From Ulva prolifera (Eukaryota > Chlorophyta > Ulvophyceae > Ulvales > Ulvaceae): a DNA stretch of 64,000 nt. Position numbers and translations under genes: made by a program. The stretch is from the NCBI GenBank assembly GCA_023078555.1, contig CM041196.1, forward strand, positions 12,232,985 through 12,296,984. The letters are read 5' to 3'. Below the pieces are notes generated by a model, which saw nothing but the letters and a program-made list of their open reading frames with translations, ran no database searches and was not told where the DNA came from. This document shows positions 22,691-34,800 of this stretch, one piece after another. Each line of letters opens with the position of its first letter. The stretch's first letter is position 1.

Positions 22691-23379
22691 CTGCAGGAAG
22701 TACGGCCCCCTTGCGCACCACCTGCTGGCGCCGCAACACGCAGCGCTGGCTCCGCGGCATCGCGCTGGTGTAGTTGGCGGACGGGTGCACGCGCATACAC
22801 GGCAATCCAGCGCATGCATGCCATGGCGGCGGTGAGCGCGGGGGCGCAGGCAGCGCATGCTGGGGGCGCAGGCAGTGCATGCTGGGAGGAGGTGCCGCCA
22901 CAGCTGCAGGGATGCGTTGTGCTGCTGTGCTGTGGCTGGGCATGGCTGGCTTCGTATGCCAGTGCCTGCACACCCACATCCATGGAATGAAACACTCCAC
23001 TCGTGCGTGTAGAATCGGCACATCTGTTGTAGACAGACAGCGTCAAGCATACGTTGTAGCGCAGCAGGCAGCCGCGTGCACAAAAAAAATCAGGCCTACA
23101 CTCAGATGGCAGGCCCGCCTGGGCTTCCTGTTGGGCAGTCGTCTCTGCATGCGCTCGCGGCCTCGTCCGCTTTGTGGTAGTGGCGGCCCTGGCGTGCCGC
23201 GCTTTGACGATGTCTTTGCCGTGTTTGCGTGTGGCCCGCCGTCGGGGTGCGGCCGGGGCGTTTGCCCATGGGCAGGCTAGGCTGGACTTGGGGGGTTGAG
23301 GGTCTGGGTTTGCGGGTGGGCGGGGTGGTGTGCAGTCAGAAGCCAGGCATACGCCTCGGACATTGTCATCACCCGCGGT
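22691..23379. other. GC-rich spacer, no gene supported
   Basis: A 310-codon minus-strand frame (23544-22612) crosses this stretch, but its end lies in repeat R and it has no domain; it is set aside as chance in GC-rich DNA. Short GGGGGCGCAGGCAG duplications occur near 22840-22890. Confidence 0.45.
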
Positions 23380-25080
23380 GGGCGGGGCGTCCGGACATGT
23401 CGGCGCGCAGCCCCCGCAAATCAAAGCAAAGCCCAGCGGCGCCCAGGTCCAAAGGACAGAAAGAGGGGGTGGGGTGGGGCGGTGGCGGGCCGCCCGCCGC
23501 TCAAGCCGGAAGGCCACTACTAGTAGTGAGCGGCGGGAGGTCATTGACTGGCATTCCCCTGTCTTGTCAAAATGTCAGAACCGGAGAGGGTGGTGGCACT
23601 GCAGAAATAGCAAGCAGCTCAGAAACATGGTCAACTACTCTGCACAATGAACACACCAGTGCCAAAGCCAGCCAACTAATGGAAATGCTGTGCCTATTGC
23701 GGGGGTCACCCTGGCGGGTGTACCACTCCGGTCAAATGCGAGAATATCCATCGATGGGCGACTAACCATTTCATCCTCCAGGTGGGAGACTCCATTGACC
23801 AGCTGGGCTGGTGTGAGTTGAAGTGGTGATCTCACACTCATCGTCGCGCGTGCAAGCGCGGCAAAGGATCGCAAACTAATCCAGCGCGGCGCCGGCCACC
23901 AGCTGTTCATGACACACAGCGGCCGTACAAGACCCGCAACGGCCGCACCTACTGCTGCGGTGCTACATGCGTCCGGAGTGCCAGCGAGCAAGACTGTAGA
24001 TCGTCAGTTTAAGAGCACGGATTGCGCGTTTCCCGCCGACGCCATCGCCGTGGGGCCTCGCATTGATTATCATCCGAGCTGCGACGCAACTGCGCATAAA
24101 ACTCACGTGCGCCTGGCGCCTCCACCTGTCTGGAGATCTCGAGTGTTCGAGGTGGTCCCAACAGCATGCCGCGGCTCAAACCCTTGCGGGCTCTCGCATT
24201 CGTGGAAGCCTATTATTGCATGGCTGATAAGCGGCCAGACGTGTACCAGTGAACATCCGCCTGCGGGTTACAAAAGAGTGAACCGCCTGCGGGTGCATCC
24301 GAGTCCGGCGGTTTGTTGAGAAGCTCGTGCCGACACGCCAAGCGAACAAACTGCTGACACAGCGGAACATCTGTACTCTTTTCAAACCTGAAGAGCTTCT
24401 GTCATCAATGCAGCGTCTGCGCGCTGCCTGGGCGTGGCACCGACTCGCCGAGTGTGATGGGTCCTGCTCGTGACTGCCGTGAGAACTTGTTGGTGCGTAC
24501 ATCTGTGGTGGGCTTGAACCACAAAAGCAACAATCATTGGCACTGCACAGACAACTGGTGACAGCCATCTGGTGATATCTGCCAGGTAACTTCTGAGAAG
24601 GCCATGCTCTCATCCTTTACACCCTCCGGCACACATGACCAGTGGTCTGGTACCTCTTGAGCCAAATGAAATCTGTTTCAGCACATTTGCCATTTCAGTG
24701 CAGCTTGCACACCCGATTGTCTGCCCTGTGCAGAGAGACCGGCTTACTGCAGCCCTGCACTGAGCCTCTGCACTGAGACGCTGCACTCTGCACTAGTTCG
24801 TATCCCTGAGAGCCAGTCCATGCTTGACTAGAGGTACTTCAAGGTGACAGTGTGACTCCAAAAATAGTTGGAGATTCATGATCAGTGACAGTCTGACTGG
24901 AACAGTGCCCCCTCAAGCATACACAGCTCCTTGAGCCAAATATGTGCATCATGTTCACCTTGTTTTCTATGCATGCTCTGCATGTATGCACCAACGTTAA
25001 CTGGTCCCTCCGATCCGTTGCTCGTGCTGAATATCGCTGAATGTTCAGCCTGCATGCCCCCGCTACCTTCCTAAATGCCG
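23380..25080. repeat. Dispersed repeat F, copy 1
   Basis: Matches copy 2 (25081-27539) and copy 3 (45010-47023). Shared landmarks: ACACACCAGTGCCAAAG (23649, 26068, 46267), CAAGCGCGGCAAAG near 23853 and 26937, and a GACACGCCAAG segment near 24332, 27391 and 46872. In this copy the match ends near 24440, before the conserved start exon found downstream of copies 2 and 3. The 24620-25080 part matches 45010-45330. Confidence 0.6.
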
Positions 25081-27539
25081 AAGGCCAGGCCGGTGCTTGT
25101 CGCAGCAACTGCATGCACGTGGCCATGCGGCCGCGGGGCTGATGCAGCGGTGGGGGTGTGTTGCAAGGACACGGTCGGAGAGGCCGTCGGCGCCGCCAGG
25201 GCAACACGCGAGCGCATCGACGCGACCGCTGACCGCGGATGCTAACCCATGGCACGCATGCCGGAACACGACCACGGCCCGCAGGTGGTATGAGCAGGCC
25301 ACACGCGCGTCTGGGCGCCGGAACAGCCTCATGTGCGCGTATGTCGTGGGATGAGGAGTTTGACGTACGCGTGAGTGGTGAGGCTGCAGCGGATGCTACA
25401 TGTGGCTGCCTTGCGTGTTGCGCTTGTGGCCATCTTGTGGACCGGTTCGGCGCGAGCCGGCGTGTGGTAGTATTTCTGTTTTAGTGCAGTTCGCCGGCGG
25501 TGCCGCCGACCCACAATCAGGCGAGGCAGGCGTTGGGGCCGCTTGGCGGGGGCAGAGTGCCATGCAGTGCCCACGCTGAGGGACGCCCATCCCCCTGTCT
25601 GCCCCGCCCACTAAAATCCACCCTGAGACACACACCCATCCGCAGAGCCGAACACCGTGCAGCACACGGACCTAACCACACCTGCACCCCCTTGGCAAGC
25701 GGCCCACGTACGCGTAGGCCGCAGTCCATGCAGGGCGCGCCGAGGCTGGGCCGGCGGCCCCGGAGAAGAGCGATTGCGGCCGCGGGATGGATGAACTCAG
25801 CTGGCATGAAGCAGACGTCAACGCAGATGCGCCCTCCGAGTCGTCCAGAGGTCGGCGGGAGGGGCCCCTCCGGGTGCTGTGCGCGGGAGGTGCCAGGCAG
25901 CCCGCCCATCAGGCTGCATGGCAAGGCTGCAGTGGGCGGCGAGAGGTCATCACGCGGCAATTACCTCTCTTGTCACAAAGGACAGCACCGGGGTGGCAGG
26001 TCCCCGCAGAAGAAGCAAGCAGCTGAAGAACAGGGCCATATGGATATATATAGATATCTACTCTCGACCGTCAACACACCAGTGCCAAAGCCAGCCAAGT
26101 GATGGCAATTATACATGAGATGGCTGTTTCGTATCCCAACCTGGGGGCCCTACCACAACGGTCAAGGGTGGATGAATCAAGCCTCCGGATGGGCGATTCC
26201 ATTGGAGAGACCCTCTGTGGGTGTGAGTTGGATTGGAGACCTCAGTCAGTGCATGAAAGAATGCGTATGGTAGGAGGCTGGCATGCCGTTGAGCGACGAC
26301 GCTCGATCGAGACGCGCCCCGGGAATGACGTGATCCAGGGCATGTGAACAATTGCGTAATCGCTGCTTGTGTGAGCAGCCAAAGCGCTTGCCGAAGCCCA
26401 AATGCGCCACGGACGATCAAAATTCAACATGCCTGAATGTGCACCCCCGGCTTCAGATTCGCGAAGCAAGCACTGACCAGCGACGTCCGCGATACGCAAC
26501 GATATTAGCCAGTGTATGGTTTCAGGCCGATCGAGTGCAGGATTTGGAATCCTTGGGGTCGAAAATGTTGCGCCAGGCCATACAGGCGCGGCGGTGCCAC
26601 GCCAAGCATGCGCACAGGCCTGGGTAACGGCCAACGCACAATGGAATTGCAAGTTACAAATGATTGCATGCGCGGTGCTCTCAGCTGCTGTCGCGGAGGC
26701 CACACAGTGCGCAGCATCAATACCACGTCTCTTGAACATGGTTCAATGACTCGACATTGATGTGAGCGTTCATGTAGGCGACAGCGCAGAACGGTAGTGC
26801 AATGTCTTTTGCTTGTGTTCGAGGGTCGACGGCGACGACGGTGCTGTTGCGCATGACTGCGGTCGCGTTTCCGTGGCGAGGGCACCTTACGCATTGTAAC
26901 AAACCCCGACAGACCTCACACTGACAATGGCGCGTACAAGCGCGGCAAAGCATCGCAAACTTGGCCCCGCGATCGCGCGCGCGATCCAGCACCATCCAAG
27001 CACGCGACAGCCGGGCCTGCGCGCTGCGGTGTGACGTGTTTGCATGCGTCTTTCAAATGAGCACGACTGCGGCCAGTCACGTCGCGCGTGAGGCTGTGCT
27101 GCCTGCCGACATTCCATTGGGCCTGGCACATCTTCCTGGAACTCAACCGTCAGCACGCCGCGCCGAAGCTGTGTCGAACTCACATCGCAATCTCACCTTT
27201 CTCGACTGGTTGGTGTCCCCAGGAATATGCCGCGGCTCAGATGTCCGTGCGGGCTCTCACAGATGTCAAAATCTCGCTTGATTAGCTGATCATGATCAGC
27301 GGCTGGGTTTTCCTGCCGATGCAACCGCATCCGTATGCGTACCCAGTTGCGTCCCTCGGCTTCTTGAGGGGCCCGTTGCGACACGCCAAGTCGTCGGACT
27401 GCGAGATAAGAACAACATCTGTGGCTTCCTTTTCTTGAAAATAGCTTCTGTTGGTATATCCGAGTTTGCGCGCTGCCATGGCGTAGCACTAGTACTGGCA
27501 CACTGGGTTCAGCACACATCTCCTGATACGCCGTGGTAC
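25081..27539. repeat. Dispersed repeat F, copy 2, leading into a start exon
   Basis: Collinear with 45330-47023 except for an extra segment at 26245-26910. The last 400 bp before 27540 are also similar to those before 47024, so this part may be the promoter and 5' leader of the gene beginning at 27540. Confidence 0.6.
26245..26910. mobile_element. 666-bp insertion in repeat F with 8-bp duplication
   Basis: AGACCTCA occurs at 26237-26244 and again at 26911-26918. Copies 1 and 3 of repeat F run across the corresponding point without this segment. No clear terminal inverted repeat and no gene inside. Likely a small non-autonomous DNA transposon; an 8-bp duplication suits hAT-like elements. Confidence 0.5.
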
Positions 27540-27698
27540 ATGTACGCTGCAGCAGAATTTGCAACAAAAATTTCAGGGGTTCCTGGAGTTCAAAATGTCC
27601 TGAGCTTCATCATTGACGAAGCGAAATCCCTGTATAAGCTGTATCGGGGTCGAGACAAGACTCGGACGAGCTTCGCTGAGTACGCCCCCATGACATCT
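27540..27698 (+). CDS. Conserved 53-codon start exon, unknown protein (copy 1)
   Basis: Starts at ATG 27540 and can end at 27698 before GTGCATC. It matches, without a single indel, the exon at 47024-47182; by my count 20 of 53 residues are identical, with shared PGV, LYxxYRxRD and ATS/MTS endings and a shared start codon. Substitutions keep hydrophobic positions, as expected of a coding exon. The pattern (hydrophobic helix, PGV, amphipathic helix, YRxRD) resembles N-terminal helical bundles of protist and fungal TKL-kinase or NLR-like proteins; this is a guess. Downstream, in another frame from 27746, the stretch LSESRQLAAAGATDLLPLRF and VDLDDILLWQLFSRC looks coding, so the gene continues or has decayed. 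Confidence 0.5.
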
Positions 27699-27745
27699 GT
27701 GCATCATCTAATGTCCAATAAACTTTATACTCAAACTCTTGCAAG

Positions 27746-27890
27746 CTCTGGCGGAGTGTGCTCAGTGAGTCACGGCAGCTTGCTGCAGCTGGCGCGACGG
27801 ATCTGTTGCCGTTGCGGTTTGCTGTTGATTTGGATGATATTCTTTTGTGGCAGTTGTTTTCTCGGTGTAATCAAGGAGCCGTTGCCCATT
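27746..27890 (+). CDS. Possible second exon or decayed continuation after the start exon
   Basis: Open in a frame different from the preceding exon. Residues include LSESRQLAAAG, TDLLPLRFAVDLDD and ILLWQLFSRCNQG, a helical, leucine-rich composition unlike the random frames nearby. A GCAAG acceptor lies just before 27746 and would join in phase 0 to 27698, but the intron would be only 47 bp. Equally a frameshifted remnant. Confidence 0.3.
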
Positions 27891-28851
27891 CAAAGCGCAA
27901 ACATTGCCGGCGCGGGACAGGCTCGTGCACAGCAACTCCGTCGTCAGCGGTGCTGCCAAGTGCAGTAGCTCATAACGTTGTTGGGGCGCACTCATGCTTG
28001 CCAACAGTGTATGCCGCATACAATGCGCTGTGGCACAGTTAGCCACGCGCGCAAACCACAGCAGAACAGCGGAGCTTTGTAAGTACCGGCTGGAGCTGGG
28101 CATTCAGCCCCGCTCCGGCCGGGGTACAGACAGACAAGGAAACGGTTCAGTTCATCTGTATCTGCATGTGTGCCTTTTGTAGAAGCGGGTGTGTGTCGAA
28201 TCTGCCCCGGGGGAGAGTCTTGCACTGTGTTAGCCTGTACCTGCTTGATATTCTGTAGCTACAGCTGTAGGATATTATGCGGGTACAGACAACCACAAAA
28301 AATGCGGCGTGTGTGGGCCCGTTTGTCCGGAGTGGTCACTGTCCTTAAAGCATATGGCCCTGTACTGGATGTGGGTTGCGTTAGCATGCATCTCCTTTGA
28401 CTGAGCGTGTTTCTACATGCCCATGCGCTGCCACATGATGTGTCACATAAATCACGTGAGTGCGTCTGCTCGCCTGGACCTCAGCCGCGAGCGCATGAGT
28501 ATGTGTGCATCAGCAAGTCGCAGTATCTAACGCCACACCGCAGCTACTGTAGTGTGGCAGCACCATGGTGCGCATACACAAGCCATGTTACCAAAATTTT
28601 GTCGATCGTTAGTCTGGCTGGTCCGGGGCCTGAAGTCCCGCAGTCTTATTCCAACCCCTGCTCACGCGTGGTGACAAGCCCACGCTTTTGATACGTCTCA
28701 GCATTACCAGATGCAGCGACATACGTATACCATATATGGTAGAGTGATCATCCTGTGGTGGAGGTACGCACATGTAGGGTCACCTGCAGGGTGAAAGCAT
28801 GTTTAAATTTCCCTGATTGGCGTTCGTGGATGTGGCTGATCGTGCAGGTTT
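27891..28851. other. Spacer upstream of gene A, no gene seen
   Basis: No domain-bearing frames. It probably includes the promoter of gene A. No similarity was noticed to the region upstream of gene B, so the duplication of A and B starts close to the first coding exon. Confidence 0.45.
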
Positions 28852-31800
28852 ATGGGCAACGTTGCGGACACCCTCGAAGGCATCAAGGACAGTGTCCCCG
28901 AGCATGCGGAGCCGGTGGCACGCAAGCTCGCAACGCTGGTGTCCACCGCAAAATCAAAATGCGCCAAATACGCAGCCAGAGAAACATGCTCCAAACTTTA
29001 CCATCTTCGCAGCGAGGCGGTGCGACGGAACATCCATTGATTCAGCTCTTCATGTCACAGATGTGTGTAAACTGGTGTTTTATGCTACATATGGTGACAA
29101 TTACTCAGGTCACTGAGCATGCTACGCCCTGTGTGCCACCGGAACGCTCGCATACAACCGAGGAACAGCCGAGGATGTGTGATTGTCACCCCCACCCCCG
29201 GTCACTAATTATAAATGAACGGCAATGGTCTTCAGGAACGGTTTCAGTCCATCATGCAAGGCGTCCAGCAGCTACTCCCCCTGCTCATAGCCTCTGTCGC
29301 CTCCTCCGCCAATGTCTCTGCCGCAGTGGCCGACCTCCAGAGCCGCGCCGCCTCCCTGCAGGCCTCCTCCGCGGAGGCCGCCGCACACCTCAGCCACCTG
29401 GGGGCCACCGTCACAGCTCTGGCGGCCTCCAGTGCCACCTCGGCTCAGATCGAGGAGTGTTTGGACACCCTGAAGGCCAGCCAGATGCAGCTCGATGAGA
29501 CCAGCACTGGGCTGCATGCGGTGCTCGAGGGGACTGCGGCTCTGCAGCAGCAGCTTGCTGCCGGTGTGGACAGCATCGTGGAGGCGGTGAACATGGTGCA
29601 GCGCAACTTCGATTCATTCTCCCGGCAGATGCTGACAATGCAAGAGGAGATGGACGGCAAAGTTGACATAATGATGGGGCTCTTATTGAAACTCTGCGGT
29701 GCGGCGGGCGTTGACACGCAGTCCGTGCAGCAAGGGCGCGTGTGGTCGGTGCGATACCGGAAGTCCCGCGCATCCTGACTATCCAGGAATTCCTACGTGT
29801 CTTTGTCTCCGCTGCATACGTTGTCACGGCTGTGCCTGAATCGATGATGCGCATGCAGACAGTATACAACGTATTTGCTTGAAGCTTTAGCTGCACAGCG
29901 CCACTAGCTCATGTAGATGGTCACACACGAGCAAGCGTCCTTGCAAATAGGTGCTGCAAGACCCGGCCTTCAAGCTGAGAATGGCTGTTGGCTGATGCCT
30001 GACCTGCCAACCTTGCTAGGGCAATGTGCATTCATCGGGAGCCAGCAACTGAGTCGGTAATGTGGTCGCCGCTGCAGATCGTCGGCCAAGTGATTGAAGC
30101 AGGTAACGGCAGCACGCTTCCGAACAGCGACCAGCCGAAGGAGTGGGCCGAAGCGATTAGGCAAGCGATCGCCTCGGGCAAACTCGCCATCTCGTCATGT
30201 GTCGTGCTGGGTGTACCCCTCATGCCAGCGGGGCCTCTCGGGCCCGTCACGCTGCCGTGCTGCAGCTTTGTGGTGTCCCACGCCGGAGCGCAGCAGATGC
30301 AGGCGGCCGGCAAGTGCCAGGTGTGCAAAGCTCCACTGAAAGCCAACGTTCAGCTGCCGAGCAACGAGGCTGTTGCAGCAGCCGTGCAAGCTGAGAGCAA
30401 CGGCTTTGAGCCGAGGGTCTTGAAGCGCGCAGATGTGACCATCGACGTCAGCGGACAGAACAAGATCGGGTCGGGCGGGGAGGGGACTGTGGTGAGGGGC
30501 ACACTGCGAGGAGGCAGGGCGGTGGCCGTGAAGCAGCTGCCGCTGCCGGCGGTGGTGGGGGCGACGGAGGTGGCAGGGATGAAGCAGGTGGTCTCAGCTT
30601 CGTACGTCGCGGGGGTGGCGAGCCCGTATGTTTGCAAGCTGCATGGCTCCTGCTGGACGGACTCGGAGCTGTGGTGCGTCCGCTTCTGCAGCGGGCTTGT
30701 GTTGGTGTGTGTGGGTGTGGAAGCCAAGGGTCAGGCTGACATTTCTCACTCTGCACGTGCCCATGTGCCATTCTCAGCTAATCACAAGTTTCTGTGAACA
30801 AATTGTCCGAGATGCACCATTTGGCCCTGCACGTGACCACTTCCGTCAACGCATGTTTCATGCACTGCAGGCTCGTCATGGAGCTCTGTGATGGCAGCCT
30901 GGCTGACCTCGTGCCCCGGGTCAGGCACGAACGTGACATTCCGGGCCTGCCTCCTGTGGACACGGTCGCCCTCGGCCTCATGCTGTGCTCCGCGCTAGAC
31001 GCTGTGCACCACAGGGCGCGCTTCCTGCACCTGGATATCACCCCCGGCAATGTGCTGCTGACGGCGCCGACCGGGTCTGGCGAGGCGGGTGACGAGGCGC
31101 GCGGCGTGAGGCTGTCCGACTTTGGGCTGTCGGAGCACCTCCCGTCCTGCGTGCTCTCTTCTCTGAAGACAAACGGGCCGCAGTCGCTCGTGCATGGAGT
31201 GGCCAAGGGCACGCCGGGGTACGCGCCCATGGAGCAGCTGCAGGGGAAGGCGCAGCGACGCAGCGACATCTACAGCCTGGGCGCGACCCTGTTGTACGCG
31301 GCGACAGGGGGGCACCCGTTTGGGGGGAAATCGCAGGAGGTCATACATTTCCGGCTGATGTCAGGTGCGCTGAACTCCTGGTGGGGACCATGTTCTGTTG
31401 ATTCAACTGCTGACCAGCGGGCTGGCTCAGAACCGACTTGAAACCGTTCTGCGGATCAACGGTGTACACGTAGCTGCTCACTAGTTCCACACCTGATGTG
31501 ACCAGATATCTATCGATACATGTTTATCCATCCGCATGCATACTGGCATTATCAACACGATCCTCGAGTGCTTATGGAGCGGAGAGGATGTCGCCCATGC
31601 ATGCGCTGAGGTTGGCTGCGCTGTAGCACCTCAGCCTGCTGCAGATGGGGTACTCTAGAGCTCCCAAGCGCGTGAATGTGTGGTGAGCAGCTGTGTCCAG
31701 AGTGCATGTTCATGGCATATCGCCGCAGCCACCACAATCGTACTCTGTCTCCGGAGATTCGTCAAGACGACTTTGAGTTGCGCTATAAATGTTGCCTTGA

Positions 31801-34800
31801 GGTGATTTCCAGGTGGTTTGGCCCAAAAGTCACATGTCCATTCAATGTTGCCCATGTTCTTAGAGCGCTTTCAGGATACAATACGTTCAACCAGATCCTG
31901 TAGACTGTGCTCCGGGCGCCTGCAAGGCCCGTGAGATTCATGTGTGATCGTTGGTGTCTGCTGCAGGCAACCCGATGCCGGTCGCCGATCACGTCGAGCC
32001 TGCGGCTCTGAAGGACCTCATCACGTCGATGACAGCTGTCGAGGCAGGCGCCAGGCCGGCCCTCGCAGAGGTGCAGAAGCGCCTTCAGGCAATTTACAGT
32101 GCTCTGTTGGCGGAGGGCGCGGCGACCTGCTTCATTGCGCCACTCGGCCACATGCCAGCCATCAAGGCTCCAGGACGCCACACTGCTGAAAGGAAGTCAG
32201 GTCTGGACTGTGCTAACAAGACCGAGCAGAAGACTGCCAACGTTGATGCGCCTGTGGACTCGATGAGGTCTCTAGCCCTCCAGTCTGCCCCAGAGTCGGA
32301 CGCGGTGGCATACGTTCACACAACCAACAGCCTGCACACCACACAACCAGCCCGGTCAAGTGGCGGTCACTTTGAGGTGTGTCCTTGCACGTGCCGTCGT
32401 TACAAAGCAGAGTCTGTGCTGGACATGCGCAACACAGTACAAGGAGCATATGTCCATAAAACTATGGGCTGTCTGGGATACTCACGTCGGTCGCTGCTTT
32501 GCGCTGCTGTTCTACACGGAACTTGGCTGGATACTCAGCCCCTGTGATTTGAGATTAGATCTGCGCCTGCAGCCGATTCTTCCGTATGGGCTTGTACATG
32601 CGAGCACGCGGGTTTGTTGCATATGTTGCGTGTGTCGCGTAATCGCCGAGCACATTGACACAGTCTTCCACCACCAATGTGCCCTCTCCGGGTGCTTCCA
32701 GATCAGGCCATGCACCTTCACAGGCACGCCCATCTTCAATTTGCCTTTGCAGGATGTGAGCGGGATCCACACCGTGGAGGACCTCGTAGCTTGCCTTCAT
32801 GCCGGCGCCCCCGACCGCGTCTTCGACTTCGGCGGCCGCACCCTGCGCCTCACTTCGAACTGGAAGGCTGCTTCAGACATGTACGCTGCGTGGTGGGAGA
32901 GTAATATGACTGCTTGTGCGCAGCTGAGCCAAGGCGGAGGAGTCGTGTCCAACGTGACTCTGGCGATGGACGTTTATGACCGCGTGGTGTCCCTCTGCGG
33001 ATCAAGTCGGGTTGAGTTCCACAACGTCACATTCCAGGGTAAGATCATTTGATAGCAGCCGTCTTGAGCAGCCGCGGGTCTACATGCCACGGTGCTATGG
33101 GCATATATTGGCTCTGCACGTGTAATTATTATGAGTTCACTGCAATTGACGACCTGCGTCCAGGTGGCCTCGTCAGATCGGCATTCGAAAGCTGAGCCCA
33201 TGTGCATGAATCATGTCTCCCACAACACCACCACGTCTGTCCGGATGGCACGTCATCCAATGCACATGACGATCCACAAGCACGCCCGACATGTGTGTGT
33301 GTGTGTCTGTGTGTGGCACTTCCCGGACCCAGCCCTATCTGCAGGCACAGTTTTCCCTGTCCGCTCACATCCTTCACGGGCACCACTGATCGCCTGTCTC
33401 TGTGCAGGGGGATGGCTCTTTAACATCGGCAAGCATTGCCATGTTGAGCTCAGAGAAGCCACCTTTGAGGGCAGCGGGATTGTTGCAGTGTTGGGCGCCA
33501 CGGTGCACCTCCACGGCGGGCGGCTGCAGGCCCAGCGGCCTTATGGCGACAATGGGGATATCCAGTGTTTAGTGCAGGATGAGGGCACCACCGTGCACGC
33601 CACTGGCACTACATTCGATGTCGTCATTAGAGTACTTCAGGGCGCCGCCTTCACTGGCGACCGCGTGCATGTCCGGCTTGGAGACGAGGACACCGGCGGC
33701 ATTACTGCCGCTGGCAAGGGCAGCCAGGTCACCTTGAAGTACTCTAATGTGACCGCCGCCTCGGGCGTTACCCAGGCAAGGTGCGTAGGTGTCATCGTGG
33801 GGCGTGGGGCCGTGGTCAACATGACCAGGTGCACAGTGGAGCAGCTCCGCCGGGGCGTCTTAGTTATTGCAGGGGCCCGTGCCTGTCTCTACGACTGTTT
33901 GATAAGTGCTGCGAAGGACGGGCTGTTGATTAAGGGGGCAGAAACGGCGGTCAAGGCGGTGGGGTGCACCTTCCGTGGCAACAGAGCTGCTGTGGTTTCC
34001 GCAACCGACGTTGTCACGGACAACGTCTCACTCGACCGATGCAATGTGGAGGGGCCAACACGCACATTCGAGAGCCAGGAACAGCATCAAGCTGGCGAGG
34101 CTGAGCCTGCATCTGCGCCGAGGCAGGCACAGGCAGGCCGCGGCCCGGGAGGAGGAGGCGGCGTCCAGTCCGCCCCAGCATCAGCCTCAGCGGCAGGCGC
34201 CCAGGCTGTCGATCGCACGCCCAGCCAGCAGCCTGTACCGGAACGACAACAAGCGGGTAATCTAGATGGCGGTCGCCAAGACAGCGGTCACGAGGTGTGC
34301 CACCACTACATGTGTCTGCGCCCCAGAGCCGCTGCCGCACGAGATGGCGAACGGCACAGCCACTGCGTGCCCTGCGCTGGAGGCTGTTTGAGATTCTGCA
34401 TAGGTGGAAAGGATGGCCTATATATGCAATTCAGGCTTCCCGGAAGCCTGCTTGCACACCTGTGTGGGTATCTGCGCATAATGCTGCACAGATTCCCGCT
34501 GCATCGGCTGGCACACTGCGGGTGCATTGAGGGTAGGGCATGCACCCACACTGCCACTGGCGCATCTTTGTCCACTCTGTCTGTGCAGGATGTGAGCGGC
34601 ATCCGCACTGTCGAGGACCTGTTTGCACGCCTTGATGCTGGCACGCCTGGCCGCACCTTCGACTTCGGCGGCCGCACGCTGCACCTCACTTCAAACTGGA
34701 AGGCTGCCTCAGATACACATTGTCCGGATTGGAACATACCAGTGAAAGTCTGTGCGCAGCTCAGTTGCGGCTGCGGGGTCGTCTCCAACGTGACTCTGGT

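Noticed and set aside
22612-23544. 310-codon minus-strand open frame
   Set aside because: Low-complexity Ala/Pro/Arg composition, no domain, and its C-terminal end lies in repeat R; openness is expected in GC-rich DNA.
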